Shown here piece by piece: positions 47,521 to 58,035 of a stretch of 64,000 nt of DNA. The position numbers were made by a program, and so were the translations under genes. A model generated the notes under the pieces. That model was not told the origin of the DNA. It ran no database searches and saw nothing but the letters and a program-made list of their open reading frames with translations. This stretch comes from Streptomyces sp. SUK 48 (GTDB lineage: Bacteria > Actinomycetota > Actinomycetes > Streptomycetales > Streptomycetaceae): contig NZ_CP045740.1 of assembly GCF_009650765.1 (NCBI RefSeq), forward strand, positions 3,448,001 through 3,512,000, in the 5' to 3' direction. How positions within the stretch are numbered: the stretch's first letter is position 1; each line of letters opens with the position of its first letter.

Positions 47521-49368
47521 TCACTCCACGGTCACCGACTTCGCCAGGTTCCGCGGCTGGTCCACCTCGTTGCCCCGGGCCGCGGCCAGTTCGCAGGCGA
47601 AGACCTGGAGCGGCACCGTGGCCACCACCGGCTGGAGCAGGGTCGGCGTGGCCGGGATGCGGATCAGGTGGTCGGCGTACGGGACGACCGCCTCGTCGCC
47701 CTCCTCCGCGATCACGATGGTGCGCGCCCCGCGCGCCCGGATCTCCTGGATGTTGGAGACGATCTTGTCGTGCAGCAGGGAGCGGCCGCGCGGCGACGGC
47801 ACGACGACCACCACCGGCATGTCGTCCTCGACCAGCGCGATCGGCCCGTGCTTCAGCTCGCCCGCCGCGAAGCCCTCGGCGTGCATGTAGGCGAGTTCCT
47901 TGAGCTTGAGCGCGCCTTCGAGGGCGACCGGGTAGCCGACGTGCCGGCCCAGGAAGAGCACGGTGTCCTTGCCGGCCAGGGTGCGCGCCAGCGCCCGTAC
48001 CGGCTCCATGGTCTCCAGGACCCGCTCGACCTCGTCCGAGATCTTCGACAGGTCCTTGATCACCGCCTGGATCTCGTCGCCCCACTTGGTGCCGCGCACC
48101 TGGCACAGGTACAGGGCGACCAGGTAGCAGGCGACCAGCTGGGTCAGGAACGCCTTGGTGGAGGCGACCGCGACCTCGGGTCCGGCGTGCGTGTACAGCA
48201 CCGCGTCCGACTCGCGCGGGATCGTGGAGCCGTTGGTGTTGCAGATGGCGAGCACCTTGGAGCCCTGCTCGCGGGCGTGCCGCAGCGCCATCAGGGTGTC
48301 CATGGTCTCGCCCGACTGGGAGATCGCGATCACCAGGGAGCGGCCGCCGAGGATCGGGTCCCGGTAGCGGAACTCGCTGGCCAGCTCCACCTCGCAGGGG
48401 ATGCGCGTCCAGTGCTCGATGGCGTACTTCGCGATCAGCCCGGCGTGGAAGGCCGTACCGCACGCCACGATCACGACCTTGTCGATCTGGCGCAGGTCGG
48501 CCGGGGTGATCCGCAGTTCGTCCAGGGTGAGCGAGCCGGACGGGTCGATCCGGCCGAGCAGGGTGTCGGCGACCGCCTTGGGCTGCTCGGCGATCTCCTT
48601 GAGCATGAAGGAGGCGTAGCCGTCCTTCTCGGCGGCCGAGGCGTCCCAGTCCACGTGGTACGAGTGCACCTCGGCGGGCAGGCCGTCGAAGCCGGTCACG
48701 GTCACCCCGTCGCGGCGCAGCTCCACCACCTGGTCCTGGCCCAGCTCGATCGCCGAGCGGGTGTGCGCGATGAACGCGGCGACGTCGGAGGCGAGAAACG
48801 CCTCGCCCTCGCCGACGCCGACCACCAGCGGGGAGTTGCGGCGCGCGCCGACCACCACGTCCGGGGCGTCCGCGTGCACCGCGACCAGTGTGAACGCGCC
48901 CTCCAGACGCCGGCACACCAGCCGCATCGCCTCGGCGAGATCGCCGGTCGCCGAGTACTCCTCGGCCAGCAGGTGCGCGACGACCTCGGTGTCCGTCTCG
49001 GAGTTCAGCTCGTGGCCGCGCTCGGCGAGTTCGGCGCGCAGCAGCGCGAAGTTCTCGATGATGCCGTTGTGGACGACGGCGACCCGGCCCGCGTTGTCCA
49101 GGTGCGGGTGCGCGTTGTCGTCCGTGGGGCCGCCATGGGTGGCCCAGCGGGTGTGTCCGATGCCCGTCGAGCCGGCCGGCAGCGGCCGTTCGACCAGTTC
49201 CTTCTCCAGGTTGACCAGTTTTCCGGCCTTCTTCGCGGCGGCCAGACCGCCGTCCGCCAGCAGGGCGACGCCCGCCGAGTCGTAGCCCCGGTATTCCAGT
49301 CGCTTCAGCCCGGCCATCACGACATCGAGCGCCGACTGCGACCCTACGTATCCCACGATTCCGCACAT
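47521..49368 (-). CDS. glmS: Glutamine-fructose-6-phosphate aminotransferase
   Basis: 615 aa. Makes glucosamine-6-phosphate, entry to UDP-GlcNAc. Start MCGIVGYVG places the catalytic Cys at residue 2; the glutaminase domain also shows HTRWATHG and HNGIIENF. Two SIS domains: ACGTAFHAGLIAKYAIE, SQSGETMDTLMALRHAREQG, and CQVRGTKWGDE linker. C-terminus DQPRNLAKSVTVE with the conserved Lys. No glmS ribozyme is apparent upstream, as expected for actinobacteria. Works with glmM at 53307. Confidence 0.97.
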   Translation of the reverse strand: MCGIVGYVGSQSALDVVMAGLKRLEYRGYDSAGVALLADGGLAAAKKAGKLVNLEKELVERPLPAGSTGIGHTRWATHGGPTDDNAHPHLDNAGRVAVVHNGIIENFALLRAELAERGHELNSETDTEVVAHLLAEEYSATGDLAEAMRLVCRRLEGAFTLVAVHADAPDVVVGARRNSPLVVGVGEGEAFLASDVAAFIAHTRSAIELGQDQVVELRRDGVTVTGFDGLPAEVHSYHVDWDASAAEKDGYASFMLKEIAEQPKAVADTLLGRIDPSGSLTLDELRITPADLRQIDKVVIVACGTAFHAGLIAKYAIEHWTRIPCEVELASEFRYRDPILGGRSLVIAISQSGETMDTLMALRHAREQGSKVLAICNTNGSTIPRESDAVLYTHAGPEVAVASTKAFLTQLVACYLVALYLCQVRGTKWGDEIQAVIKDLSKISDEVERVLETMEPVRALARTLAGKDTVLFLGRHVGYPVALEGALKLKELAYMHAEGFAAGELKHGPIALVEDDMPVVVVVPSPRGRSLLHDKIVSNIQEIRARGARTIVIAEEGDEAVVPYADHLIRIPATPTLLQPVVATVPLQVFACELAAARGNEVDQPRNLAKSVTVE

Positions 49369-49543
49369 GAGCCGCAGCCTACGGGCCGATCGGCCGTCAA
49401 AAGTGGCGCCGCGTGCCCGATTTCGGAAATCCCGGGCCCGTTCAGAGCACATCCGTGGCGCATATGGGCCTTGCGCACAACCGTGCGAGCGGGTCGGAGG
49501 TCTACCGGCCGAACGCCGCAAGCGAACCCCGGGAGACACACGC

Positions 49544-51133
49544 GTGAAGCGCAGACATCGCACCGTCCTGGCCACGGCCGTCGCCGCGACGCTGGCCGGG
49601 GGCCTGACCGTCGGGCTGACCGGCCCCGCCACCGCGGCCGGCTCGGGCGTGACGGCCGGCTCGGGCGGGGCAGCCGGCTCGGGCGTGACGGCCGGCTCAG
49701 GCACGGCGGCCGGGAAGCGGCCCCCGACCGACTTCAACGGCGACGGGTACGGCGACTTCGCCGTCACCGCCCCGGCCGCCCGGCTGAACGGCAAGTGGCG
49801 GGTGGGCGCGGTCGCCGTCCTCTACGGCTCCGCCCGGGGCGTCTCGGCCGACCGGCGCACCACCCTCACCCAGGACACCTCCTGGGTGCCGGGCGCGGCC
49901 GAGAACGGCGACCTGTTCGGCGCCGCGACCACCGCGGGCGACTTCGACCACGACGGCTACACCGACCTCGCCGTCGGCACCCCGATGGAGGACGTGGGCA
50001 CGGACGTCGACGGCGGCCTGGTGCAGATCATGTGGGGCTCCGCGAAGGGCCTGGCCTCGGCCACCACGATCCCCGACCCGGCCCCCGCCGCCCACGACCG
50101 CTTCGGCGCCTCGCTCGCGGCCGGCGACTTCGACGGCGACGGCCGCACCGACCTGGCCGTCGGCACCAACGGGTCCGCCCTCTACACCTTCCGCAAGGGC
50201 ATCTCCCGCGGCGGCAGGGCCGGCGCCCTCGCCACCCGTACCCTGCCGCTGCGCTCCGCGCCGGAGGCCGGGATCATCAACCTCACCGCCGGGGACGTCA
50301 CCGGCGACGGCCGCGCGGACCTGGTGGTCAACGGCCTGAACCCGACCAAGGGCGCCGACGGCACCTACTACGACGTCAACTACTTCGTGCCGGGCACCGC
50401 CACCGGCCCCTCGGCCACCGGCGCCCAGAGGATGCCCGGCGGTGTCGCCGGTGCCATCGGCGACCTCGACGGCGACGGCCGCGGCGACATCGTCACGGGC
50501 GTCTACTGGGGCCGCACCACCGCGAACGGCCCCATCGGCGGCAAGGTCGTCGTCACCTACGGCGCCGCCTCGGGCCCCTCCAGCCGGGTCCAGACCATCA
50601 CCCAGGAGTCGGGCACCGTCCCCGGCGACTCCGAGGACTGGGACAAGTTCGGCCAGTCGGTCGCCCTCGGCGACATCAACGGCGACGGCCTGCTCGACCT
50701 GGCCGTCGGCGCCCCGCGGGAGAACATGCGGCTGTGGGGGCACATGTACGACAACCTGGGCACCGTCACCGTCCTGTACGGCTCGGCGTCGGGCGTCGAC
50801 ACCAGCGCCGCGCCGCAGTACTTCTACCCGGGCAACCACGACGTCCCCGGCGATCCGAACGGCAACTTCGGTACGGCCGTGCTGCTCACCGACCTCGACC
50901 ACGACGGCGGCGCCGACCTGATCGCCGGCACCCCGTGGGCGGACAACGGCGACGGCACCGTCACCGTGCTGCCCTCCGGCATCGCGGCGGACGGTCGGCG
51001 GCGGATCGGCACCGCGGGCGCCCAATTGTTCAAGCCGGGGCAGGTCGGGATGGAGATCCTCAACGCCATCCCGCAGTTCGGCACCGTTCTCCAGAACTCC
51101 CGCCAGGTGTCCCTGATCAACTCCAACGGCTGA
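49544..51133 (+). CDS. Secreted FG-GAP (integrin-alpha-like) repeat protein
   Basis: 529 aa from the GTG at 49544, with GGGAG upstream. Sec signal peptide (KRRHRTVLATAVAATLAGGLTVGL, cleavage near ATA-AG), then a short Gly/Ser/Thr repeat and seven FG-GAP blades, each with a Ca-binding D-x-D/N-x-D-G-x-x-D-L motif: DFNGDGYGDF, DFDHDGYTDL, DFDGDGRTDL, DVTGDGRADL, DLDGDGRGDI, DINGDGLLDL, DLDHDGGADL. Seven blades predict a closed beta-propeller. No catalytic or anchoring motif seen. Divergent from glmS. Confidence 0.92.
   Translation: MKRRHRTVLATAVAATLAGGLTVGLTGPATAAGSGVTAGSGGAAGSGVTAGSGTAAGKRPPTDFNGDGYGDFAVTAPAARLNGKWRVGAVAVLYGSARGVSADRRTTLTQDTSWVPGAAENGDLFGAATTAGDFDHDGYTDLAVGTPMEDVGTDVDGGLVQIMWGSAKGLASATTIPDPAPAAHDRFGASLAAGDFDGDGRTDLAVGTNGSALYTFRKGISRGGRAGALATRTLPLRSAPEAGIINLTAGDVTGDGRADLVVNGLNPTKGADGTYYDVNYFVPGTATGPSATGAQRMPGGVAGAIGDLDGDGRGDIVTGVYWGRTTANGPIGGKVVVTYGAASGPSSRVQTITQESGTVPGDSEDWDKFGQSVALGDINGDGLLDLAVGAPRENMRLWGHMYDNLGTVTVLYGSASGVDTSAAPQYFYPGNHDVPGDPNGNFGTAVLLTDLDHDGGADLIAGTPWADNGDGTVTVLPSGIAADGRRRIGTAGAQLFKPGQVGMEILNAIPQFGTVLQNSRQVSLINSNG
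49640..49711 (+). repeat. Four 18-bp tandem repeats in the FG-GAP gene
   Basis: Units such as GGCTCGGGCGTGACGGCC encode GSGVTA, GSGGAA, GSGVTA and GSGTAA, directly after the signal peptide. Units 1 and 3 are identical. Slippage could vary the linker length. Confidence 0.85.
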
Positions 51134-51254
51134 GGAGCCGGCCGGTGCGGGGCGGGGGCGTCCTGGGCGCGACGCGCGTCCGCGTGACGCACGCCACCGT
51201 CGGCGTGACGTACCCCACCCCGCCACCCTGTTCGAACTCCGTTAACAATGGAAT

Positions 51255-52244
51255 GTGATCTCACCGGTCCCCTCGATGCCCCGGAGCGCCCACCGGCACA
51301 GGCCGGAGGCGACTCCCTACGTCGACCTCACGCGCGCCGAGTGGAGCGCGCTGCGCGACAAGACGCCGCTGCCGCTCACCGCCGAGGAGGTGGAGAAGCT
51401 GCGCGGTCTGGGCGATGTGATCGACCTGGACGAGGTGCGCGACATCTACCTTCCGCTGTCGCGCCTGCTGAACCTCTACGTCGGCGCGACCGACGGGCTG
51501 CGAGGCGCGCTGAACACCTTCCTCGGTGAGCAGGGCTCCCAGTCCGGCACGCCGTTCGTGATAGGCGTCGCCGGCTCGGTCGCCGTCGGCAAGTCCACCG
51601 TCGCCCGGCTCCTCCAGGCCCTGCTGTCCCGCTGGCCCGAGCATCCGCGGGTGGAGCTGGTCACCACCGACGGCTTCCTGCTGCCGACCCGGGAGCTGGA
51701 GGCCCGCGGCCTGATGTCCCGCAAGGGCTTCCCGGAGTCCTACGACCGCCGCGCGCTGACCCGCTTCGTCGCCGACATCAAGGCCGGCAAGAGCGAGGTG
51801 ACGGCCCCCGTCTACTCGCACCTCATCTACGACATCGTCCCGGACCAGAAGCTCACGGTCCGCCGCCCCGACATCCTGATCGTGGAGGGCCTGAACGTCC
51901 TCCAGCCCGCCCTGCCCGGCAAGGACGGCCGTACCCGCGTGGGTCTCGCCGACTACTTCGACTTCAGCGTGTACGTCGACGCGAGCGGCGAGGACATCGA
52001 GCGCTGGTACCTCAACCGCTTCCGCAAGCTGCGCCAGACGGCCTTCCAGGACCCCGACTCGTACTTCCGCAAGTACACCCAGGTCTCCGAGGACGAGGCC
52101 CTGGACTACGCCCGCACCCTGTGGCGCACGATCAACAAGCCCAACCTGACCGAGAACATCGCCCCGACCCGGGGCCGGGCCACCCTGATCGTCCGCAAGG
52201 GCCCGGACCACAAGGTCCAGCGCCTGCGCCTGCGCAAGCTGTAG
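51255..52244 (+). CDS. coaA: Pantothenate kinase type I
   Basis: 329 aa from the GTG at 51255 ([13 protein letters not shown]). Phosphorylates pantothenate, first committed step of CoA synthesis. [22 protein letters not shown]-loop [56 protein letters not shown] and VEGLNVLQ are classic CoaA. Length and sequence agree with Streptomyces CoaA. Confidence 0.97.
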   Translation: MISPVPSMPRSAHRHRPEATPYVDLTRAEWSALRDKTPLPLTAEEVEKLRGLGDVIDLDEVRDIYLPLSRLLNLYVGATDGLRGALNTFLGEQGSQSGTPFVIGVAGSVAVGKSTVARLLQALLSRWPEHPRVELVTTDGFLLPTRELEARGLMSRKGFPESYDRRALTRFVADIKAGKSEVTAPVYSHLIYDIVPDQKLTVRRPDILIVEGLNVLQPALPGKDGRTRVGLADYFDFSVYVDASGEDIERWYLNRFRKLRQTAFQDPDSYFRKYTQVSEDEALDYARTLWRTINKPNLTENIAPTRGRATLIVRKGPDHKVQRLRLRKL

Positions 52245-52272
52245 GGCACGGCGCACCTGCTACAAAGGCGCC

Positions 52273-53202
52273 ATGCTGCATCTGCGCCTGATCTGCCCGG
52301 CCGGACGGACCGACGAGGTGGTGCGACTGATCGAGGGAACGGTCGGCACCGCACACCTCGCGGTGATAGCGGGGGCCGCCCGCGATCCGGCCGGTGACCT
52401 GGTGATGTGCGATGTCGCGCGGGAGGCGGGCGACACGCTCATCGCCGGGCTGCGGCGCCTGGGCCTGGACGACACCGGCTCCATCGCCGTGGAGAACATC
52501 GACCTGTCGCTGTCCCGGCGCGCCGACCGGGCGGAGCGGGACGCCCCGGGCGAGGGCGCGGACGCGGTGCTGTGGGAGGGCCTGACCGAGGCCACCCACG
52601 AGGAGTCGACCCTCTCGGTCACCTACCTCGCCTTCATCACGCTGGCCACGATGATCGCGGCCTGCGGTGTGGTGCTGGACAACGCCGTCCTGATCGTCGG
52701 CGCGATGGCCGTGGGACCGGAGTTCGGCCCGCTGGCCGGTATCTGCACGGCCATGGTCCGCCGCCACCCGCGCCTGGCGCTGCGCTCGGGGACCGCGCTG
52801 CTCGTGGGCTTCGCGGTGGCGATGGCGGTGACGGGCGGCTTCAGCCTCTTCATGGACGCCGTCGGCCTGTTCCACCGCTCCGCCCTGGAGGGCCGGCGCC
52901 CCAACACCGCGTTCGTCTACGCCCCCGACGCCTTCTCGTTCATCGTGGCGCTGCTGGCGGGCGTGGCCGGCACCCTCTCGCTGACCTCCGCCAAGTCGGC
53001 CGCCCTCGTGGGCGTGGCCATCTCGGTCACCACGGTCCCGGCCGCCGCCAACGCGGCCGTCGCCCTCGCCTACGGCGACATGTCCCAGACCCTGGGCTCG
53101 ACCGAGCAACTGCTGCTGAACCTGCTGGGCATCACCCTGGCGGGCACCCTGACGCTGCTGGCCCAGCAGTTCCTCTGGAAACGGCGGCAGCAGCGCCCTT
53201 AG
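52273..53202 (+). CDS. DUF389 membrane protein
   Basis: 309 aa. Short N-terminal ferredoxin-like cytoplasmic domain (LRLICPAGRTDEVVRLIEGTVG), then about six membrane helices starting at YLAFITLATMIAACGVVLDN. The DUF389 signature is AVLIVGAMAVGPEFGPLAGIC. Function of the family is not settled. Follows coaA by 28 bp and is probably co-transcribed; followed by a Streptomyces intergenic repeat. Confidence 0.88.
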   Translation: MLHLRLICPAGRTDEVVRLIEGTVGTAHLAVIAGAARDPAGDLVMCDVAREAGDTLIAGLRRLGLDDTGSIAVENIDLSLSRRADRAERDAPGEGADAVLWEGLTEATHEESTLSVTYLAFITLATMIAACGVVLDNAVLIVGAMAVGPEFGPLAGICTAMVRRHPRLALRSGTALLVGFAVAMAVTGGFSLFMDAVGLFHRSALEGRRPNTAFVYAPDAFSFIVALLAGVAGTLSLTSAKSAALVGVAISVTTVPAAANAAVALAYGDMSQTLGSTEQLLLNLLGITLAGTLTLLAQQFLWKRRQQRP

Positions 53203-53280
53203 CGGCGCGGGGCTGTGCGGAGATGCGGCTCCGCCGCGTGGGCGCGACCCGCCGCGAACCATCCCGCGGCCCGCGACGCG
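53203..53280. repeat. Streptomyces-type intergenic repeat copy
   Basis: GGCGCGGGGCTGTGCGG followed by GCGGCTCCGCCGCGTGGGCG: resembles a short GC-rich palindromic sequence often found between Streptomyces genes (recognised from memory). Between convergent DUF389 and glmM genes. Confidence 0.55.
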
Positions 53281-53306
53281 CAGTCCCGCCCTCCCCGAAC
53301 CCGGGA

Positions 53307-54665
53307 CTATCCGAGCGCGGACTTCACCGCATCGGCCAGACGCGACGCGACCGACCGCGCCTGCTCGATGTCCGCCGCCTCGACCATGACCCGCACCAGC
53401 GGCTCCGTGCCCGAGGGCCGCAGCAACACCCGCCCCGTGGAGCCCAGTTCACGCTCGGCCTCGGAGACCGCCGCGGCCAGGTCGGCGGACGTCCGCACCC
53501 GCGACTTGTCCACGTCCGGCACATTGATCAGCACCTGCGGCAACCGCTCCATCACGGACGCCAGTTCGCGCAGGCTACGACCGCTCTGCGCGACCCGCGC
53601 CGCCAGCAGCAGCCCGGTCAGCGTCCCGTCACCCGTCGTCGCGTGATCGAGGATGATCACATGCCCGGACTGCTCGCCGCCGAGCGCGTACCCGTGCTGC
53701 TTCATCTCCTCCAGCACGTACCGGTCGCCGACCGCGGTCTGCACCAGCTGGATACCGGCCTTCTCCATCGCCAGCTTGAAGCCGAGGTTGGACATCACGG
53801 TCGCCACCACGGTGTCGGCCCGCAGCGCGGAGCGCTCCCGCATCGCCAGCGCCAGCACCGCGAGGATCTGGTCGCCGTCGACCTCCTCGCCGGTGTGGTC
53901 CACCGCGAGGCACCGGTCGGCGTCACCGTCGTGCGCGATACCGAGATCCGCGCCGTGCTCGACCACGGCCGCCTTCAGCTGACCGAGATGGGTCGAGCCG
54001 CAGCCGTCGTTGATGTTGAGGCCGTCCGGCTCCGCGCCGATCGTGACGACCTGCGCGCCGGCCCGGGTGAACACCTCCGGCGAGACCCCCGAGGCCGCGC
54101 CGTGCGCTTCGTCCAGGACGATCTTCAGCCCGTCGAGCCGGTTGGGCAGCGCCGCCATCAGATGGCCGACGTACTGCTCGAAACCCTCGTCGTACGGGCG
54201 CAGCCGCCCGACCCCGGCGCCCGTCGGCCGCTCCCAGGGCTCACCGTGCCGGTGGGACTCGTAGACCGCCTCGATCCGGTCCTCCAGCTCGTCGGCGAGC
54301 TTGTGGCCGCCGCGGGCGAAGAACTTGATCCCGTTGTCCGGCATGGCGTTGTGGCTCGCGGAGAGCATCACGCCGAGGTCGGCGCCGAGCGCGCCGGTGA
54401 GGTGGGCCACCGCCGGCGTCGGCAGCACGCCGACCATCAGGACGTCCACGCCCGCGCTCGCCAGGCCCGCGGCCACCGCGGCCTCCAGGAACTCCCCGGA
54501 CGCGCGCGGGTCCCGACCGACCACGGCCTTCGGCCGGTGGCCCGCGAAGGTACCCGCCTCGGCCAGCACATGCGCCGCGGCCACGGAGAGGCCGAGGGCC
54601 ATCTCCGCGGTCAGATCCGCGTTGGCGACACCGCGCACGCCGTCCGTGCCGAAGAGTCGTCCCAC
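53307..54665 (-). CDS. glmM: Phosphoglucosamine mutase
   Basis: 452 aa from the GTG at 54665, preceded by AGGAGG five bases away, giving [12 protein letters not shown]. Interconverts glucosamine-6-P and glucosamine-1-P. Phospho-Ser loop [19 protein letters not shown], Mg loop [12 protein letters not shown], sugar loop GGEQSGHVI and phosphate-binding [14 protein letters not shown] are all intact. Next step after GlmS (47521) in UDP-GlcNAc synthesis; upstream of it lies the rpsI operon terminator. Confidence 0.97.
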   Translation of the reverse strand: MGRLFGTDGVRGVANADLTAEMALGLSVAAAHVLAEAGTFAGHRPKAVVGRDPRASGEFLEAAVAAGLASAGVDVLMVGVLPTPAVAHLTGALGADLGVMLSASHNAMPDNGIKFFARGGHKLADELEDRIEAVYESHRHGEPWERPTGAGVGRLRPYDEGFEQYVGHLMAALPNRLDGLKIVLDEAHGAASGVSPEVFTRAGAQVVTIGAEPDGLNINDGCGSTHLGQLKAAVVEHGADLGIAHDGDADRCLAVDHTGEEVDGDQILAVLALAMRERSALRADTVVATVMSNLGFKLAMEKAGIQLVQTAVGDRYVLEEMKQHGYALGGEQSGHVIILDHATTGDGTLTGLLLAARVAQSGRSLRELASVMERLPQVLINVPDVDKSRVRTSADLAAAVSEAERELGSTGRVLLRPSGTEPLVRVMVEAADIEQARSVASRLADAVKSALG

Positions 54666-54791
54666 TTGTCCTCCTGAGGAAGCGTCGATGGCGTAAACGG
54701 ACGGGCGCCGCATCGAGGGGAGGCGCCTCGCCATCCGATCACACAAGCCTTTGAGCGTCTTGTGTCGTTATACGCCCTTGGCTGGGATAAA

Positions 54792-54834
54792 CGAACGCCC
54801 CGACGGCACGAGTGGCGTGCCGCCGGGGCGTTCG
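54792..54834 (-). terminator. Terminator of the rplM-rpsI operon
   Basis: 19-bp stem with one mismatch (CGAACGCCCCGACGGCACG against CGTGCCGCCGGGGCGTTCG), 5-base loop, 25 bp past the rpsI stop. Confidence 0.9.
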
Positions 54835-54859
54835 GAGTACGAGCAGCAGCTCCCGCTGT

Positions 54860-55372
54860 TTAGCGCTTGCTGTACTGCGGAGCCTTGCGGGCCTTCTTCA
54901 GACCGGCCTTCTTCCGCTCGACCGCGCGGTCGTCGCGGCGCAGGAAGCCGGCCTTCTTCAGGGCACCACGGTTGTTGTCGACGTCCGCCTCGTTCAGCGC
55001 ACGGGCGACACCGAGACGGAGCGCACCGGCCTGACCGGAGACGCCGCCACCCGCGATGCGGGCGATGACGTCGTAACGGCCCTCGAGCTCGAGCACCTTG
55101 AAGGGCTCGTTGACCTCCTGCTGGTGCACCTTGTTCGGGAAGTAGTCCTCGAGGGTGCGGCCGTTGATCTTCCACTTGCCGGTGCCCGGGACGATCCGGA
55201 CGCGGGCAATGGCGTTCTTGCGACGGCCCAGGCCGGCGGCCGGCTGGGGCTCGCCGAAGCGGGAGGCCATGGACTCCGAGGTGTACTCACCCTCGACGGG
55301 GACCTCGGACTCGGTGGTGTAGCTGTCGATGTCAAGCTCTTCGAGCGGCTGCTCGGCAGTGGTCTCGGCCAC
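54860..55372 (-). CDS. rpsI: Ribosomal protein S9
   Basis: 170 aa from a GTG with GAGGAG upstream. The S9 domain is [35 protein letters not shown] through the C-terminal [25 protein letters not shown], whose tail reaches the P-site tRNA. An acidic N-terminal extension of ~45 residues ([15 protein letters not shown]...) is usual in actinobacteria. Downstream of rplM. Confidence 0.97.
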   Translation of the reverse strand: MAETTAEQPLEELDIDSYTTESEVPVEGEYTSESMASRFGEPQPAAGLGRRKNAIARVRIVPGTGKWKINGRTLEDYFPNKVHQQEVNEPFKVLELEGRYDVIARIAGGGVSGQAGALRLGVARALNEADVDNNRGALKKAGFLRRDDRAVERKKAGLKKARKAPQYSKR

Positions 55373-55413
55373 GATTCTCCTCAGATTCTCTTCAGCTTTG
55401 GGGGTGGCCGGAA

Positions 55414-55857
55414 TTACTGCGCGACCTGGGTGATCTCGAACGGCACCGGCTGCTGGGCAGCGTGGGGGTGCTGGTCACCCTTGTAGACCTTCAGCTTCGA
55501 GAGCATCTGACGGCCCAGAGTGTTCTTGGGGAGCATGCCCTTGACGGCCTTCTCGACGGCCTTCTCGGGGTTGTTCGCCAGCAGGTCGTCGTAGCGGACC
55601 GAGCGCAGACCGCCCGGGTAGCCGGAGTGGCGGTACGCCATCTTCTGGATCCGCTTGTTGCCGGACAGGTGCACCTTGTCGGCGTTGATGATGACGACGA
55701 AGTCACCGGTGTCGACGTGAGGCGCGTAGATCGCCTTGTGCTTGCCCCGGAGCAGGGACGCGGCAGTGGTGGCGAGACGACCCAGGACGACGTCCTGAGC
55801 GTCGATAACGTGCCACTGGCGCGTCACATCGCCGGGCTTGGGGCTGTACGTACGCAC
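55414..55857 (-). CDS. rplM: Ribosomal protein L13
   Basis: 147 aa. [55 protein letters not shown] and [24 protein letters not shown] are standard L13. First gene of the rplM-rpsI operon, with a 276-bp divergent region upstream. Confidence 0.97.
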   Translation of the reverse strand: MRTYSPKPGDVTRQWHVIDAQDVVLGRLATTAASLLRGKHKAIYAPHVDTGDFVVIINADKVHLSGNKRIQKMAYRHSGYPGGLRSVRYDDLLANNPEKAVEKAVKGMLPKNTLGRQMLSKLKVYKGDQHPHAAQQPVPFEITQVAQ

Positions 55858-56133
55858 GGTTCGTAGCCTTCGCTTCGAGTGAATGGTCCTGAACAGGTCA
55901 CCGAAACGATCACGACAGCCTCGACCGCACCGCGGTGACGCAAACCGCGTGCTGATCGCTGGTCATCGGCCCGGTGGACCGGTGTAAGGGCCCGTCCCGT
56001 GAGAATGAGCAAGCCAATACACAACGAAGAAGCAGGTTACCTGGCGGCCCCCGGACGGGTCAAAACGAGGCAGGCCGCCCGGCGGGCCGCCGCTCGGTAC
56101 GCGCCGTGATCCCCCGCGTCTAAGATGCGCCCC

Positions 56134-57029
56134 ATGAGTAATGGGCAGGGGGACCCCAGTCTCAGTGGGATCCCTGGAAACCGCAATCACAGCAGCCCCA
56201 GCAGCAGCCTCAGCAGCCCTGGAGCGGCGGCGGCGACGAGGGGACACCTGACTGGGCCGCGCTCGCGGACGCCTCGGAGTCCCGCGGCAAGCGGCGCAGG
56301 CTGCTGTTCATCGGCGGCGGCGCGCTCGCCACGGTCGCCATCGGCGCCGCGGTCGCCCTGGCCGTCGTCTCCGCCGGCGGGCACAGCGACGCCTCCGGAC
56401 ACCCCAGCCACGCGCCCAGCGCCTCGCTGCCCGGCGGCTCCCCCACCGCGCCGTCCTTCGCGCCCACCAGCGCCCCGCCGCCGCTGGACCCGAAGGTCTT
56501 CATATCCAGCGCCAAGAAGGACACCGCCCCGCTGAGCCCCGCCACCCTCTTCCCGGGCACGCGGCTCACCCTGGGCAGCACGGTGTACAAGAAGGGCGCC
56601 ACCGGCGACACCACCAGCTGCGCGGCGGCGGCCGGCGGCTCGCTGCCCCAGATCCTCACCGCCGACGGCTGCACCCGGGTGCTGCGCGCCACGTACACGA
56701 ACGGCGACATCGCGGTCACCGTCGGCGTCGCCCTGTTCGACACCGAGGCCCAGGCCGCGAAGGCCCGGCGGCAGACGGACGACCACAGCATCGTGCGCGC
56801 GCTGTCCGGCAAGGGCGTCGCCGCCTTCTGCGACGGCGCGACCTGCCGCTCGACCCGCAACGCCTACGGCCGCTACGCCTACTTCACCCTCGCCGGCTTC
56901 ACCACCGGCAAGAACGTCACCACCAAGGACACCGCGGTCTTCAAGGCCGGCGACGACGTGGCGGAGTTCACCTTCCAGCAGATCCACCGCCGCGGCCAGG
57001 CCCAGGCGTCGGCGGCGGCGAACCGGTAG
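56134..57029 (+). pseudogene. Membrane protein gene with an apparent -1 frameshift
   Basis: Start at 56134 (MSNGQG) and the long downstream frame ending at 57029 are in different frames. The switch falls in the G run at 56148-56152; one additional G would give MSNGQGGPQSQWDPWKPQ continuing through SGGGDEGTPDWAALADASES, a basic stop-transfer (SRGKRRR), one transmembrane helix (LLFIGGGALATVAIGAAVAL) and an extracellular domain with CAAAAGGSLPQIL, CTRVLRATY and CDGATCRS (four Cys, possibly two disulfides). The total would be 298 codons. Either a sequencing error or a real inactivation; the conserved look of the downstream part favours an error. Function unknown. Confidence 0.8.
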
Positions 57030-57039
57030 AGCGGGCGGC

Positions 57040-57894
57040 TCAGCAGCACCCCGCCGACGGCAGCGAGCGCTTGTTGCGGGCCTCCTTGTTACGGGCGGCC
57101 AGCAGCTCGTCGGCGGGGTAGCCGACCTCTTCGAGGGTCAGCCCGTGCGGCCGTACGACATGGACGGCGGAGTCGCGCACCCCGGCGGCCAGCACCTCCC
57201 CGGGCCACTGGGGGCCCCGGTGCCCGTCGCCGACGAACAGCAGCGCGCCGATCAGCGAGCGGACCATGTTGTGGCAGAACGCGTCCGCCCGGACCGTCGC
57301 CGTGACGACCCCGTCCGCGCCCCGCACCAGGCTCAGCTCCTGGAGCGTGCGGATGGTGGTCGCGCCCTCCCGCTTCTTGCAGTACGCCGCGAAGTCGTGC
57401 TCGCCGAGCAGCGCCCGGGCCGCCTCGTTCATGGCGTCCACGTCGAGCGGCCAGTCGTGCCAGAGCACATGGCCGCGCAGCAGCGGGTCCACCCCGCCGG
57501 GGTGGTCGGTGACCCGGTAGGCGTACCGCCGCCAGATCGCCGAGAACCGGGCGTTGAACCCCTGCGGCGCCTCGGCCAGCCGCCAGATCCGCACGTCCTT
57601 CGAGAGCCGTCCGGCGAGCCGCTTGAGCAGCTTCTCGCGGTGTTCCGCCCACAGCTCGGCCGGCAGGTCGACGTGCGCCACCTGCCCGCGCGCGTGCACC
57701 CCGGCGTCGGTGCGCCCGGCCACGGTCAGCTCGTACGTCTCCTTCGACCGCGTCACCGTGCGCAGCGCGTCCTCGATCTCCCCCTGCACGGTCCGCTTCC
57801 CGCCGGCCTGCTTGGCCCAGCCGTGGAAATCGGTGCCGTCGTAGGAGAGGTCGAGGCGGATGCGGACATGTCCGGGCAGCGCTTCGTCACTCAC
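57040..57894 (-). CDS. truA: tRNA pseudouridine synthase A
   Basis: 284 aa. Isomerises U38-U40 in tRNA anticodon arms. [31 protein letters not shown], the catalytic Asp in [34 protein letters not shown], and [18 protein letters not shown]. Downstream of the rplQ terminator on the same strand. The C-terminus is a short Arg/Lys-rich tail. Confidence 0.96.
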   Translation of the reverse strand: MSDEALPGHVRIRLDLSYDGTDFHGWAKQAGGKRTVQGEIEDALRTVTRSKETYELTVAGRTDAGVHARGQVAHVDLPAELWAEHREKLLKRLAGRLSKDVRIWRLAEAPQGFNARFSAIWRRYAYRVTDHPGGVDPLLRGHVLWHDWPLDVDAMNEAARALLGEHDFAAYCKKREGATTIRTLQELSLVRGADGVVTATVRADAFCHNMVRSLIGALLFVGDGHRGPQWPGEVLAAGVRDSAVHVVRPHGLTLEEVGYPADELLAARNKEARNKRSLPSAGCC

Positions 57895-57914
57895 ACACAG
57901 ATCCTCTCAGCCAC

Positions 57915-57954
57915 AAAAAAAGCGGGCCCGCCCCGGTGAAGGGGGCGGGCCCGC
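57915..57954 (-). terminator. Rho-independent terminator after rplQ
   Basis: Perfect 13-bp stem GCGGGCCCGCCCC / GGGGCGGGCCCGC with a 7-base loop, followed on the minus strand by seven T (57921-57915). A textbook intrinsic terminator, ending the rpsM-rplQ transcript before truA. Confidence 0.95.
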
Positions 57955-57956
57955 AA

Positions 57957-58015
57957 CGCCCTGAAGGGGCGCGGGGACTGCGCGACCGGCCACGGCACAG
58001 CCGCAGCCGCCGACG
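57957..58015. repeat. Streptomyces-type intergenic repeat copy
   Basis: Contains AAGGGGCGCGGGGACTGCGC then GACCGGCCACGG, like the abundant GC-rich repeat of Streptomyces intergenic regions. Between rplQ and its terminator. Confidence 0.6.
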
Positions 58016-58035
58016 CACAGGCCCCGGCAGAACGC

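Noticed and set aside
49369..49543. Possible glmS ribozyme or riboswitch upstream of glmS
   Set aside because: No ribozyme core or recognisable aptamer; actinobacterial glmS generally lacks it.
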